From the NCBI GenBank assembly GCA_044361535.1, contig JBIKIQ010000017.1, positions 11,784-75,783 of the forward strand: a stretch of DNA of 64,000 nt. Direction: 5' to 3'. The translations under genes and the position numbers were made by a program. The stretch comes from UBA952 sp044361535 (GTDB taxonomy: Bacteria > Bacteroidota > Bacteroidia > Flavobacteriales_D > Crocinitomicaceae). Positions 34,588 to 44,845 of this stretch are shown here, piece by piece; position 1 is the stretch's first letter, and each line of letters begins with the position of its first letter. Under the pieces are notes generated by a model. It saw only the letters and a list, made by a program, of their open reading frames with translations, ran no database searches and had not been told where the DNA came from.

Positions 34588-35859
34588 ATGTTAGAAATAA
34601 ACAATATTCGTCAAAACAGGCAAGCAATAATTGACGGTTTGGCCAAGCGAAATTTAGATGTTAGTGAAACCTTGAATGAAATACTGACCTTAGATGCCCA
34701 ATGGAGAATTAACAAAACAGAAATGGAAACAGTTTCTGCTGAGTTAAATCAGCTTGCGAAAACGATCGGTGACTTATTTAAGTCTGGTAAACAAGATGAG
34801 GCGAATGAATTAAAAACCAAAACAAGTGAACTAAAAACCCAAGAAACTGATTTGAAAGTTCAAGTAGAAGAATTGGAAAAACAAATTTCTGAATTAATGT
34901 ACACCCTGCCAAATGTACCCAACCAATTAGTAAAACAGGGAAAAAGCGCCGAAGATAATGAAACCGTCTTCGAAAAAGGACAGGCACCTAATTATTCATT
35001 TGAGCCTATAGCTCATTGGGATTTAGCTAAGAAATATAATTTAATTGATTTTGAGCTTGGGGTAAAGGTAACTGGTGCTGGTTTTCCTTTTTATATTGGA
35101 AAAGGTGCAAAATTACAACGCGCATTAATACAGTTTTTTCTAGATGAAGCTGACAATGCAGGTTATACGGAGTATATTGCACCCTTTATGGTAAATGAGG
35201 CAAGTGCAACCGGTACTGGACAACTTCCAGACAAAGAAGGACAAATGTATCATACGCCAGCTGATGATTTTTATTTAATTCCAACGGCTGAAGTCCCATT
35301 GACAAATATTTACAGAGATGTGGTTCTTCCTACTGAAGATTTCTCAATTAAACTTACTGGTTACACACCCTGTTTTAGAAGGGAAGCAGGTTCATACGGT
35401 AAGGACGTCAGAGGGTTAAATCGATTGCATCAATTTGATAAAGTGGAAATCGTACGAATTGAACATCCATCCAATACGGCAAAGGCTTTAGATGAAATGG
35501 TTGAACATGTTAAAAATTTACTGGATAAATTAGGATTACAATTTAGAATATTGCGTTTGTGTGGTGGAGATATGGGCTTCGCATCAGCAATGACTTATGA
35601 TTTTGAAGTCTTTTCAGCTGCTCAACAAAAATGGTTGGAGGTTAGTTCAGTTTCACGTTTTGATACTTTTCAATCAAATCGTTTGAAATTGAGATTTAAA
35701 TCTGACGATAAAAAAACGCAATTATGCCATACATTGAATGGTTCAGCTTTGGCATTACCAAGAATTTTGGCCTCTATTCTTGAAAATTTCCAAGATGAAA
35801 ATGGTATTCAAATTCCTGAAGTCTTGCATAAATATTTGGGATTCAATAGAATTGATTAG
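34588..35859 (+). CDS. serS: Seryl-tRNA synthetase
   Basis: A class II aminoacyl-tRNA synthetase charging tRNA-Ser. Residues 1-110 form the long antiparallel coiled-coil arm that reads the tRNA variable arm (rich in Lys, Glu, Leu and Thr). The catalytic core has motif 2 (FRREAGSYGKDVRGLNRLHQ) and motif 3 (LNGSALALPRILASILE), plus LEVSSVSRFDTFQSNRL. The length of 423 residues is normal. It appears to lead a transcript with the lipoprotein, TPR and rsmI genes, since the spacings that follow are only 2, 5 and 9 bases. Confidence 0.97.
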   Translation: MLEINNIRQNRQAIIDGLAKRNLDVSETLNEILTLDAQWRINKTEMETVSAELNQLAKTIGDLFKSGKQDEANELKTKTSELKTQETDLKVQVEELEKQISELMYTLPNVPNQLVKQGKSAEDNETVFEKGQAPNYSFEPIAHWDLAKKYNLIDFELGVKVTGAGFPFYIGKGAKLQRALIQFFLDEADNAGYTEYIAPFMVNEASATGTGQLPDKEGQMYHTPADDFYLIPTAEVPLTNIYRDVVLPTEDFSIKLTGYTPCFRREAGSYGKDVRGLNRLHQFDKVEIVRIEHPSNTAKALDEMVEHVKNLLDKLGLQFRILRLCGGDMGFASAMTYDFEVFSAAQQKWLEVSSVSRFDTFQSNRLKLRFKSDDKKTQLCHTLNGSALALPRILASILENFQDENGIQIPEVLHKYLGFNRID

Positions 35860-35861
35860 TT

Positions 35862-36410
35862 ATGAGGTATTTTGTGATAAGTATTTTTGTGATTTTTCTT
35901 GCTTATTCATGTTCTGACATTAAAAAAAATGAAAGACTTGAAAGAATTGGAAATATGGAAAAAAGCTTGGATAGCTTGGATAATAAAATTAAGTCAGAAC
36001 AAATTGATTCTTTGGCTGATATGCAATTAGCAGCTCAAGGTGTTGAATTACGAATTAAAAACAACTATAAACTTGACACGATTAATTTGGAATTTGGAAA
36101 AAAAATGGATGCTTATAAGAGAATGAGAAGAGCCATTCCAAAATTGAAGGGAAATTGGGAAAAAGTCAAAAAAGGTATTAAAGAAATGCGTAATTCCTTG
36201 ATAAATTTAAAATCAGACATTGAAAATAATAGTGGGAAGCGAGAAAAATACGATGAATACATAAAATTTGAACAAAATAAATTGAATCAAATTAGGTTGT
36301 TGTTAAAAGAATGTATTGATGGTAAGCAGAAAATTCTTGATACTTATTCCAAACTCCACATTGAGTTAAATCAATTTTCAATGGAACTTGTTAAAGAAGC
36401 AAATAAATAA
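35862..36410 (+). CDS. Predicted lipoprotein with helical body
   Basis: I do not recognise this 182-residue protein. The N-terminus is a lipoprotein signal (FVISIFVIFLAYSC, Cys17). The remainder is almost entirely charged alpha helix with coiled-coil character (MEKSLDSLDNKIKSEQIDSL and the Lys/Asn-rich C-terminus). No enzyme motif is visible. It starts 2 bases after serS and ends 5 bases before a TPR protein gene, so the three are likely co-transcribed. A role in the envelope together with the exported TPR protein is plausible inference. Confidence 0.75.
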   Translation: MRYFVISIFVIFLAYSCSDIKKNERLERIGNMEKSLDSLDNKIKSEQIDSLADMQLAAQGVELRIKNNYKLDTINLEFGKKMDAYKRMRRAIPKLKGNWEKVKKGIKEMRNSLINLKSDIENNSGKREKYDEYIKFEQNKLNQIRLLLKECIDGKQKILDTYSKLHIELNQFSMELVKEANK

Positions 36411-36415
36411 TACTT

Positions 36416-38257
36416 ATGAGAACGTGGATCATCTGTTTTTTCATACTTCTTGGCTTTTCAGGATTTTCTCAAACGGAGACAGATGTTCAATTAGCTCAGT
36501 ATTATTATTCCAACGGTGAATTCGATAAGGCGGTAATTTACTACCAGGGTTTATATGCTAAAAATCCAACTAAAGTATATTTTTTGCGCTATTTTGATTG
36601 TTTGATTAAAACGAAAAATAGAAAAGACGCTGAAAAAATATTAAAGAAACAAATTAATTCGAATCGCAAGGATGTTGAATTAAAAATCATGTTGGGCTTA
36701 TTTTACGAGGAAGATAATAATTCAAAGGCGGCTGATAAAATATATAATGAATTAATAGAGGACTTGCCACCTATACCTAATCAAATTATAGAACTAGCTA
36801 ATTTATATGTCAAAAAGAATAAGTTAGATTTAGCATTAAAATCACTATCGAAAGGACGAAAATTATTAAAGGAGTCGTATCCCTTAAATGTCCAATTTGC
36901 TGAGGTATATGCTTCTACGGGAGACTTTGATAATATGTTCAAAGAACTAATTAATCTTTTGGAAATTAGTATAACAAATCAATCTTCAGTACAAAATACG
37001 CTCGTGAGATTTGTAGATTTTTCAAATCCAGAAAGTAAGGAATATCAATCATTAAAATCAATATTACTCGATAAAACCCAAAAAAACGCCGAAAATTCGG
37101 TTTATGCCGAAATGTTAATTTGGTTTTTTATTCAATCAGATAATTTCTCTGCTGCCGTTACTCAGTCGATTGCTTTAGATAAACGCATGAATTCTTACGG
37201 TGAAATGACACTGGATGTCGGAAAAATAGCGCTAGAGAATCGATATTATGAATTTGCCCGAAAAGCCTTTAAAAGTGTAATGAGTTTCGGTCTAGATTCT
37301 CCTTTTTACATGGATGCTGAGCGACTAAATTTGCAAGTTAGGTTTTTGGAATTAACCACAAACAGAAATTATTCTCAGGAAGAAATAAGCGCAACAATCG
37401 ATGAATATAAACAAACGATTAAGCGTATTAATAATAAACGAGTTTCTTTTGATCTGGGTCTGGAATTAACCTATATTCAAGCTTTTTACGGCAATCAATC
37501 AACGGATGCTATTGCTCTTTTAAATGAAATGATGACCGTTTCAGGAATAACTGATATTCAAAAAGCAACGTGTAAGATGCAATTGGCAGATATACAAGTG
37601 TTAACTGGTGATATTTGGGATGCAAGTGTTTTATATATGCAAATTGATACTGACTTTAAATATGAAGTAATCGGTCAAGAAGCAAAGTTCAAGAATGCTC
37701 GAATATTTTATTACGACGGTGAATTTGATTTTGCTCAATCACAGCTTAGTATTCTAAAGGAATCTACGTCACGCCTAATAGCAAATGATGCCATTCAGCT
37801 TTCCACTTTGATTACCGATAATTTTGGTTTAGATTCCAATTTTCAAATTATGGGCTGGTTTTCGCAAGGTGATTTACAGCTTGAGCAACATCATTATGAG
37901 AAAGCTTTTGAATATTATGACAGTGTTTTGCGTGCAGAACCAGGGCATTCATTAGAAGACGAAATACTATTCAGAAAAGCAAAAGCAATGCAATTGCAGG
38001 GGAAATGGGATGAGGCAATTGTTTTTTTAGAGAAAATTATTTCAAAGTTTGGTTCAGATATTTTAGCAGATGATGCTATATTTAATTTAGCCGAGATTTT
38101 TGAATTACAGAAAAACGATAAAGAGAAGGCATTAGAGTTTTACAAATCTATTGTTCTAAATTACAAAGGAAGTTTATTTTCCGCGGAGGCCCGTAAACGC
38201 GTTCGCTTGCTTCGCGGTGAAAAACTTATGGAAGATGAAGGAAATTCTGATAAATAA
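36416..38257 (+). CDS. Exported tetratricopeptide repeat protein
   Basis: A 613-residue protein with a signal peptide (FFILLGFSGFSQ) and TPR-like helical hairpins along its length (for example AQYYYSNGEFDKAVIYYQGLY near the N-terminus, and YEKAFEYYDSVLRAEPGH and WDEAIVFLEKIISKFGSDILADDA in the last third). TPR proteins are scaffolds for complexes; this one is probably periplasmic. The partners are unknown. It sits between a helical lipoprotein gene and rsmI in an apparent serS operon. The gene order lipoprotein-TPR suggests that the two products interact. Confidence 0.85.
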   Translation: MRTWIICFFILLGFSGFSQTETDVQLAQYYYSNGEFDKAVIYYQGLYAKNPTKVYFLRYFDCLIKTKNRKDAEKILKKQINSNRKDVELKIMLGLFYEEDNNSKAADKIYNELIEDLPPIPNQIIELANLYVKKNKLDLALKSLSKGRKLLKESYPLNVQFAEVYASTGDFDNMFKELINLLEISITNQSSVQNTLVRFVDFSNPESKEYQSLKSILLDKTQKNAENSVYAEMLIWFFIQSDNFSAAVTQSIALDKRMNSYGEMTLDVGKIALENRYYEFARKAFKSVMSFGLDSPFYMDAERLNLQVRFLELTTNRNYSQEEISATIDEYKQTIKRINNKRVSFDLGLELTYIQAFYGNQSTDAIALLNEMMTVSGITDIQKATCKMQLADIQVLTGDIWDASVLYMQIDTDFKYEVIGQEAKFKNARIFYYDGEFDFAQSQLSILKESTSRLIANDAIQLSTLITDNFGLDSNFQIMGWFSQGDLQLEQHHYEKAFEYYDSVLRAEPGHSLEDEILFRKAKAMQLQGKWDEAIVFLEKIISKFGSDILADDAIFNLAEIFELQKNDKEKALEFYKSIVLNYKGSLFSAEARKRVRLLRGEKLMEDEGNSDK

Positions 38258-38266
38258 ATTTAGTTA

Positions 38267-38935
38267 ATGGGAAAGCTTGCTGTAATTCCTACGCCAATTG
38301 GTAATTTAGAAGATATTACCCTTAGATCAATTCGATATTTGAATGAATGTGATTTTATTCTTGCAGAAGATACGCGTGTTACTAAAAAACTTTTGAGTTA
38401 TTTAGATATCTCAAAACCTGTATATTCCTTTCATATTCATAATGAACATAGGGTTTTAAATCAATTTATTGAAAAAATTCAGCTTGCTAGTTTGGTTGCA
38501 TTAGTCAGTGATGCAGGTACTCCAGGTATTTCTGATCCAGGTTTTTTATTGATTAGGGCTTGTATTGAAAGAGAAATTGATGTGGAATGCTTACCAGGAC
38601 CTACAGCAGTTATTCCTGCACTCGTTGTTAGTGGTTTTCCAACAGATAAATTTGTTTTTGAAGGTTTTCTGCCTCACAAAAAGGGAAGACAGACCAAAAT
38701 TCAAGAAATTTGTAGGGAAGAACGAACAACAGTTCTGTATGAATCACCTCATAGAATTCAGAAAATGTTGATGCAATTCAAGGAATATATTCATCCTGAA
38801 AGACAAATTGCAGTTGTTCGTGAGATATCCAAATTTTACGAAGAGATATGGCGGGGTACTATCGATGAACTTCTTCAAAAAGCTCAAGAAAAAGAACTTA
38901 AGGGAGAAATTGTTGTTGTAGTTTCAGCGATATGA
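38267..38935 (+). CDS. rsmI: 16S rRNA (cytidine(1402)-2'-O)-methyltransferase
   Basis: RsmI 2'-O-methylates C1402 of 16S rRNA with S-adenosylmethionine. The N-terminus, LAVIPTPIGNLEDITLRSIR, with LAEDTRVTKKLLSYL, VSDAGTPGISDPG and the later GPTAVIPAL, is diagnostic of this tetrapyrrole-methylase-fold family. The length, 222 residues, matches short Bacteroidota versions that lack the C-terminal extension of E. coli RsmI. The ORF ends with a TGA and is followed by the leader of the large T9SS protein gene. Confidence 0.95.
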   Translation: MGKLAVIPTPIGNLEDITLRSIRYLNECDFILAEDTRVTKKLLSYLDISKPVYSFHIHNEHRVLNQFIEKIQLASLVALVSDAGTPGISDPGFLLIRACIEREIDVECLPGPTAVIPALVVSGFPTDKFVFEGFLPHKKGRQTKIQEICREERTTVLYESPHRIQKMLMQFKEYIHPERQIAVVREISKFYEEIWRGTIDELLQKAQEKELKGEIVVVVSAI

Positions 38936-39011
38936 ACAGTAAGTTTTATTTTTAAACATTTCTTTAAATTGTCTTACATTTATAATAACTTGTGCTCCTA
39001 AACTATAAACT

Positions 39012-42000
39012 ATGAAAAACATGTACTTTCGTTTTTTACTTTTTTCGATTTTAACGTCATTTTCATTTACTTCATTTTCTCAGATTTGGGTTGAAATGAT
39101 GAAAGATCCAAATGCTAATTTCTACGATATTCAAGCTGAATTTCAAGACCATTGGGCTGGAAAAACCATTCAAAAGGGTAAGGGATATAAAGCGTTCAAG
39201 CGTTGGGAAAATTATATGGCTCCAAGAGTATATCCTTCAGGGAATATCACTATGCCTTCTCAAACATATAAGAACTATAAGCAATGGGAGGATGATTTAG
39301 CAGCTGCAGGTATTCCTAAATCTACGAATGGCAGCTGGCAAATTATTGGTCCAATCGGTAAGCCTTCAGGAGGAGGTGCTGGTAGATTAAATTTTATTCG
39401 TTTTGACCCAACTAACAGTAATACAATTTGGGTTGGAGCACCTGATGGTGGGTTATGGAAAACAACCAACGGTGGTACATCCTGGACAACTAATACAGAC
39501 CAATTAACAGTTATTGGTGTTTCTGATGTGGCGATAGATCCGTCAAATACACAAATAATGTATTTAGCAACGGGTGATTCGGATGGAAGTGATACATTTA
39601 GTACAGGTATTCTAAAGTCAACGGATGGTGGGGCTACATGGGCAACAACAGGCTTGAATTGGAACCCAAATCTTGGTAGAACAATTGGTAGAGTATTGGT
39701 TAATCCAACTAATCCTCAAATAATTTTAGTATTCGCAAGCAACGGTATTCATAGATCTACAAATGGGGGTACTTCATTTACTCAGGTCTCAACAGCGGCA
39801 GTTTCAGATGGGGAATTTAAGCCTGGAGATCCAACTACGGTATATGCATGCGGCACAACTTTCAGGAAATCAACAGATGGTGGTGCAACTTGGGGTGCAG
39901 CTGTTACACTTCCGCTAACAGGAATAACAAGAATAGCGATGGCTGTTAGTGCAGCTAATCCTGCCTATGTTTACTTATTGGCGGCAAATAACACAGATAG
40001 TGGTTTTAAGGGATTAATGAGATCTACAAACAGTGGTGGTACTTTTACATCGCAATCAACAACACCGAATGTATTAGGTTTTGATAATGGTGCTGATGCA
40101 GGTGGACAGGGTTGGTATGATTTAGCCATTGCTGCATCTCCAACAAATGCAGAAGAAGTTATCATTGGCGGTGTTAATCATTGGAAATCTACAAATGGGG
40201 GCTCAACTTGGACAATGATTTCTCACTGGTATGGAGGTTTTCAAAAACCCTATGTGCATGCAGATGTTCATGACATTCAATATTTACCTGGTTCTGGTAC
40301 TACAATATTATCAGCGAACGATGGTGGGTTTTTCAAAACGACAAATAGTGGATCGACATGGACAGATTTAAGCTCAAATCTGGCAATAGCCCAACAATAT
40401 CGATTTAGTTTATCAACTTCCTCCGCAAACTTAATCCTTGCAGGACATCAAGATAACGGAACGAATCGAACATCAACTGCAAGTTTAACTGCTTGGACGG
40501 AAGTTGGGGGAGGAGATGGAATGGATTGTTTTATAGATCGGACAAATAACAACCGACAAATTTCGTCTGTATACTATGGTGATTATGCAAGAACATTGAC
40601 TGGAGGTACAACCTTTGCTGATATTGCAGATCCTGCTGTTCAAGGTGAATGGGTAAGTCCAATAAAGCAAGATCCGGTTGATGCTAACATAGCGTATTCT
40701 GCTGGCCGTGCAGCGTTATATAAAACTTCTAATATTTGGGCGACAACAGTTGCATGGACTGCGATGGGCACTCCTCAAGGTACCGGTTCAATAATTGAAT
40801 TTGCCATTGCGCCTAGCAATAACCAAGTTATTTACAGTTTAAAAACAGGTTCAGGAGGAGTATCTAAATCTTCGAACGGTGGAACATCCTTCACATCATG
40901 TGCTAATCCAACAATTAGTGCATCTCCTACTTGGGTAGCAGTTTCAAATACAGATCCTAATGTTGTTTTTGTGACTTATTCAGGTTATTCTGCCGCTAAC
41001 AAAGTTTTTAAATCAACAAATGGAGGTACTTCTTGGACAAATTTATCCACCGGTCTACCGAATGTTCCTGTAAATTGTATCGTTTATCACAATGGAGCAA
41101 CAGGTGGAGATGGCATTTATGTTGGAACTGATATAGGCATATATTATAGAGATAATAGTACCAATGGTTGGATTGATTTTAGCCAAGGTCTCCCAAATTG
41201 TGAAGTAAGTGATCTTGAAATTTATTATGCTACAGGTCGTTTGAGAGCTGCTACATTTGGAAGAGGAACTTGGGATTCAGATTTATATACATCAACTCCA
41301 TCTGCACCTGTCGCATCTTTTACAGCTGATAATGTAAATATTTGTGTTGGTCAGACCGTTCAATTTACAAATACATCTAGTGGTGCTCCAACTTCCTTTT
41401 CATGGTCTTTTGGTGGTGGGACGCCAGCGACGAGTACGACACAAAATCCAACTGTTATCTATAATACTGCTGGAACCTACAATGTTGCATTAACAGTTTC
41501 AAATGCAAATGGTACTAATACATCTACGCAAACTGGATATATTACGGTGACGGGTGCATCAACTAATGCGCTTCCTTTGAACGAAGGGTTTACAGCCGCG
41601 GCATTCCCTCCAACAACTCCTGCTGCATGGACAATTATAAATACTGATGCTGGTGCGACAACCTGGGCCAGAAGTACAACTATTGGAGTGGCTCCAACTG
41701 CTGGAAATTCAATGGTTTTTGATAATTACAATTTTGATGATTCAGGTAATTCGGATGAGATGCGTTTGCCAAAATTAAACTTTTCAGCATATTCAGCAGC
41801 TCAAATGACATTCCATGTAGCTTATGCTCCTTTCGTGCAAAATGGTCAAACATTTGCAGATGGTCTACAAGTTATTGTCTCAACAGATTGTGGTACGACT
41901 TGGAGTACAATTTATGATAAAGCAGGAACAACTGTTACTGCGGGTAATTTACCAACTGTTGCTGCAATAACAAACCAATTTACACCAACAGCTGCACAGT

Positions 42001-43376
42001 GGAGACAAGAAACGGTTGATTTAACAAGTTATGTTGGGCAGTCTAATGTTATTATTGCGTTTAAAAATATGGCAGCTTATGGTAATAGATTGTTTATTGA
42101 TAATATTAACCTAACGGGAACAGCAGTTCCAACTCCACCAACAGCTAGTTTTACTTCAACTCCTACTGGAACTGCATGTACTGGTCAAACAGTTCAATAT
42201 ACAAGTACTTCAACTGGAAGCCCTTCTTCTTATTCTTGGTCATTTACGGGAGGTACTCCTGCAACAAGTACTTTGCAAAATCCAACTGTTACCTATACCG
42301 TAGCCGGTACATATACTGCTGCATTAACAGCGACCAATGCTATGGGAAGTAATACATCTACTCAAACAAATTACATTACTATAAATGAAACTCCTTCTTT
42401 AACATCTACAACTCCTGGGAGTCGCTGCGGATCTGGAACAGTTTCTTTAAGCGCCTCATCATCATTAGGAACGATTTCATGGTTTTCAGCAGCAACTGGT
42501 GGAACAGCTTTAGGTAATGGAAGCACTTTTAGTACTCCTTCAATATCTACTAATACAACGTATTATGCTGAGGTAACATCTAATGGATGTACTTCAGCGA
42601 GAATACCTGTTTTAGCTACTGTAAATACAAATCCAACAGTTACAAATCCGGGTGCACAAACAATTTGTTTAGGTAGTTCTTCAAATGCAATAAACTTTAC
42701 AGGAAATAGTGGTAATACAACCTACAACTGGACAAATTCTAACGCTTCAATTGGTATAGGTGCATCAGGCACTGGAAATATTACATCTTTTACGCCAACT
42801 ACAATTGGAACTGCTTCAATTACAGTAACTCCAACCTTGGCTACTTGTACAGGTACTCCAGTTACGTTTGCAATTAATGTTAATCAAGTACCTACTGTTT
42901 CATTTGATTTATCATCAGTCACGCCTCCATGTATTTATGATCCTTCATTTGTATTGACAGCTGGTTCACCAACGGGAGGAACGTATTCTGGACCTGGGGT
43001 AAATGGTTCTAATTTCAATCCAGCAAATGCGGGAATTGGAACGCATACAATTACATATTCAGTAACTCAAAATGGATGTGCAGGATCAAATACTTCTACA
43101 ATTACAGTTGATGCTTGTTCAAGTATTGAGGACACAGAAATAAATTCAATTGTTGTCTATCCTAATCCGACTAATGGAGTTATTAATATTCAAGGGTTAA
43201 CTCCTGAAATTCTAGTAATCGAGCTTATCGATGCTTCAGGGAAAATTTGTGGAACATGGAATGTGAATTCAGTTGTTAAACAATTAGATCTTTCAGCCTA
43301 TTCAACAGGAACGTATTCAATTAATTTTAAAGGAAAAGAGATTAATACGAGCAAACGAATTACAATTAAAAAGTAA
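39012..43376 (+). CDS. Large secreted T9SS cargo protein with BNR/Asp-box propeller and PKD domains
   Basis: A 1454-residue exported protein. After a signal peptide (SFTSFSQ, about residue 24) comes a sortilin-like beta-propeller region (about 90-760) with at least nine Asp-box motifs such as STNGGTSWT and STDGGATWG. Then follow a PKD domain (about 765-850), a choice-of-anchor or MAM-like jelly-roll domain (about 850-1038), a second PKD domain (about 1042-1124), Ig-like sections and a type A T9SS sorting domain (about 1373-1454, beginning VVYPNPTNGVINIQG and ending in KRITIKK). It should be secreted across the outer membrane and anchored or released by the T9SS. Hydrolase activity is not evident; adhesion or polymer binding is more likely. 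A terminator follows. Confidence 0.9.
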   Translation: MKNMYFRFLLFSILTSFSFTSFSQIWVEMMKDPNANFYDIQAEFQDHWAGKTIQKGKGYKAFKRWENYMAPRVYPSGNITMPSQTYKNYKQWEDDLAAAGIPKSTNGSWQIIGPIGKPSGGGAGRLNFIRFDPTNSNTIWVGAPDGGLWKTTNGGTSWTTNTDQLTVIGVSDVAIDPSNTQIMYLATGDSDGSDTFSTGILKSTDGGATWATTGLNWNPNLGRTIGRVLVNPTNPQIILVFASNGIHRSTNGGTSFTQVSTAAVSDGEFKPGDPTTVYACGTTFRKSTDGGATWGAAVTLPLTGITRIAMAVSAANPAYVYLLAANNTDSGFKGLMRSTNSGGTFTSQSTTPNVLGFDNGADAGGQGWYDLAIAASPTNAEEVIIGGVNHWKSTNGGSTWTMISHWYGGFQKPYVHADVHDIQYLPGSGTTILSANDGGFFKTTNSGSTWTDLSSNLAIAQQYRFSLSTSSANLILAGHQDNGTNRTSTASLTAWTEVGGGDGMDCFIDRTNNNRQISSVYYGDYARTLTGGTTFADIADPAVQGEWVSPIKQDPVDANIAYSAGRAALYKTSNIWATTVAWTAMGTPQGTGSIIEFAIAPSNNQVIYSLKTGSGGVSKSSNGGTSFTSCANPTISASPTWVAVSNTDPNVVFVTYSGYSAANKVFKSTNGGTSWTNLSTGLPNVPVNCIVYHNGATGGDGIYVGTDIGIYYRDNSTNGWIDFSQGLPNCEVSDLEIYYATGRLRAATFGRGTWDSDLYTSTPSAPVASFTADNVNICVGQTVQFTNTSSGAPTSFSWSFGGGTPATSTTQNPTVIYNTAGTYNVALTVSNANGTNTSTQTGYITVTGASTNALPLNEGFTAAAFPPTTPAAWTIINTDAGATTWARSTTIGVAPTAGNSMVFDNYNFDDSGNSDEMRLPKLNFSAYSAAQMTFHVAYAPFVQNGQTFADGLQVIVSTDCGTTWSTIYDKAGTTVTAGNLPTVAAITNQFTPTAAQWRQETVDLTSYVGQSNVIIAFKNMAAYGNRLFIDNINLTGTAVPTPPTASFTSTPTGTACTGQTVQYTSTSTGSPSSYSWSFTGGTPATSTLQNPTVTYTVAGTYTAALTATNAMGSNTSTQTNYITINETPSLTSTTPGSRCGSGTVSLSASSSLGTISWFSAATGGTALGNGSTFSTPSISTNTTYYAEVTSNGCTSARIPVLATVNTNPTVTNPGAQTICLGSSSNAINFTGNSGNTTYNWTNSNASIGIGASGTGNITSFTPTTIGTASITVTPTLATCTGTPVTFAINVNQVPTVSFDLSSVTPPCIYDPSFVLTAGSPTGGTYSGPGVNGSNFNPANAGIGTHTITYSVTQNGCAGSNTSTITVDACSSIEDTEINSIVVYPNPTNGVINIQGLTPEILVIELIDASGKICGTWNVNSVVKQLDLSAYSTGTYSINFKGKEINTSKRITIKK

Positions 43377-43394
43377 ATCAATTCCTTTCAGTTT

Positions 43395-43428
43395 AAAAGA
43401 GGTCATCAAAAAATGACCTCTTTTTTTT
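43395..43428 (+). terminator. Rho-independent terminator after the T9SS protein gene
   Basis: A 12-bp stem (AAAAGAGGTCAT / ATGACCTCTTTT) with a 6-base A-rich loop and a T tract, 18 bases past the stop codon. Confidence 0.9.
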
Positions 43429-43516
43429 GCCCTAATGATCTATTATTCACAAGGTTTTTGTTCAAAACTAATTTAAAAAAGGTGTAATAAATTTATTTGA
43501 TATACATTATTGATAT

Positions 43517-43524
43517 TACTTTTG
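43517..43524 (+). promoter_or_regulatory. -7 promoter box TACTTTTG for the 43545 operon
   Basis: Exact TAnnTTTG match 20 bases before ATG 43545. It lies within the longest possible reading of that frame (TTG 43497), which favours the shorter start. Confidence 0.5.
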
Positions 43525-43544
43525 TTCTAAATTTTCCAATATTG

Positions 43545-44231
43545 ATGTTAGTTCGTGTTTGTTTATTGGTTGTTCTATTTGGATTTCAATTTTCTTGTTG
43601 GGCTCAACCTGCTCAATTAGATCGAAATAAGGATTCATACAATTGGATGGTCGGAGCGAGTTGGAATCTTGTTTCTCCGATGAAGGAGATAGGAATGGTT
43701 AAAGGGTTGCAATATCCTTCACGATTTTTTGTTGATAAGCATTATTACGGTGGATGGAGTTGGGAAGCAGCACTTGCATTTGGAAAGTTTGACACCATAG
43801 CCATTAGGCCAGATTCATTAAAAATGACGACCTCATTTTTTTCTTTAGATGCAAATGTTCGTTACAGTTTTCAAAGAATGTTGTCCTCGAGTCAAACAAT
43901 AGATCCTTATATATCCTATGGATTAGGTTTGACAAATAGATCTTTGTATGGTACACAATTCAATGGAAATGTGGCAGTTGGTCTGAATTTGTGGGTATCG
44001 TCTAATTTAGGAATTCAAGTCCAATCAGCGGCAAAGATTGCTCTAACAAGCAACATACTTAAAACAGATAAACATTACTTGCAACATACTATAGGTTTGG
44101 CAATTCGGATTCCTGAAGGAAGTATTACTGATAATAGTTTTAATAAACGCCGCTACAAGAAAATTAAAATTATTCGTGACAAACCCAACAAAAAGAAAAA
44201 GAAAAAGAAAAAAGAAAGTGACGCCAAGTGA
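43545..44231 (+). CDS. Predicted outer-membrane beta-barrel protein
   Basis: A 228-residue exported protein: signal peptide MLVRVCLLVVLFGFQFSCWAQ, then alternating hydrophobic strands (YNWMVGASWNLVSP, WSWEAALAFGKF, NVAVGLNLWVSSNLGIQVQSAAKIAL) typical of small Bacteroidota outer-membrane barrels. The C-terminal 35 residues are extremely basic and lysine-rich (RRYKKIKIIRDKPNKKKKKK), which is odd for a barrel protein and unlikely to be buried in membrane. The start at 43545 gives a normal signal peptide. The gene heads a tightly packed operon and overlaps the next gene by 4 bases. I cannot name a family. Confidence 0.75.
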   Translation: MLVRVCLLVVLFGFQFSCWAQPAQLDRNKDSYNWMVGASWNLVSPMKEIGMVKGLQYPSRFFVDKHYYGGWSWEAALAFGKFDTIAIRPDSLKMTTSFFSLDANVRYSFQRMLSSSQTIDPYISYGLGLTNRSLYGTQFNGNVAVGLNLWVSSNLGIQVQSAAKIALTSNILKTDKHYLQHTIGLAIRIPEGSITDNSFNKRRYKKIKIIRDKPNKKKKKKKKESDAK

Positions 44232-44845
44232 TCACAAATAAAATTTCACTCATTCTCCTTGTTTTACTTTTTTCCTGTCAAGAGAATAAAGAAAAAAGTA
44301 TAAAAGATTTTGGTCAAGTAGTTCCCAAATCACACAGAACTGAAAAGAATCAATTAGCTGACTCAAATGAGGTTGATTCATCGCGTTTAAAATTCTATTC
44401 TAAACTAGAAAATTTGACCATTGATAGTGTAAATGAATTGACAAAGACTTTGTTTCCTGATCGATTTGGTCCCATAAAAAAGACTAAGGAAACTCTTTAT
44501 TTTAAAAAAGATAGTTTGCAATTTTTAGAGTATACTTATAAAGATACCAGCATATCAAAACGTGCGTTGTATAATCTCATGGATTGTTTTGAAAGTCCAT
44601 GTAAATCTTTTAAATTTCACGAGTCGACAAACGTGAGCAAATCAAGTTTTTCCATATTTTATAGTCAAAAGTCTTTAATTATATTGAAAAGTTCAGCAGA
44701 CATTAAAGTAAATGATTGGCTTTCATTTCTTGAAAAAGAAAAAGGATACAAGTCGTTTGAAATAGTCATTTCTCAATCAAAAAATGGAAAGACTAAATGG
44801 TTTAGTTCAAAGAATGCAAAATTAATCCCCATACCTAAAAAATGA
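44228..44845 (+). CDS. Predicted lipoprotein of unknown function
   Basis: A 205-residue protein beginning at GTG 44228 (GTGA overlap with the previous stop). It has a lipoprotein signal (ISLILLVLLFSC, Cys about 17) and a mature part with mixed alpha/beta character, YSKLENLTIDSVNELTKTLFPDRFGPIKK and SSKNAKLIPIPKK being the recognisable ends. No family is evident to me. Overlap with both neighbours (4 bases each) indicates translational coupling and a shared function with the barrel protein upstream and the small acidic protein downstream. Confidence 0.7.
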   Translation: MITNKISLILLVLLFSCQENKEKSIKDFGQVVPKSHRTEKNQLADSNEVDSSRLKFYSKLENLTIDSVNELTKTLFPDRFGPIKKTKETLYFKKDSLQFLEYTYKDTSISKRALYNLMDCFESPCKSFKFHESTNVSKSSFSIFYSQKSLIILKSSADIKVNDWLSFLEKEKGYKSFEIVISQSKNGKTKWFSSKNAKLIPIPKK

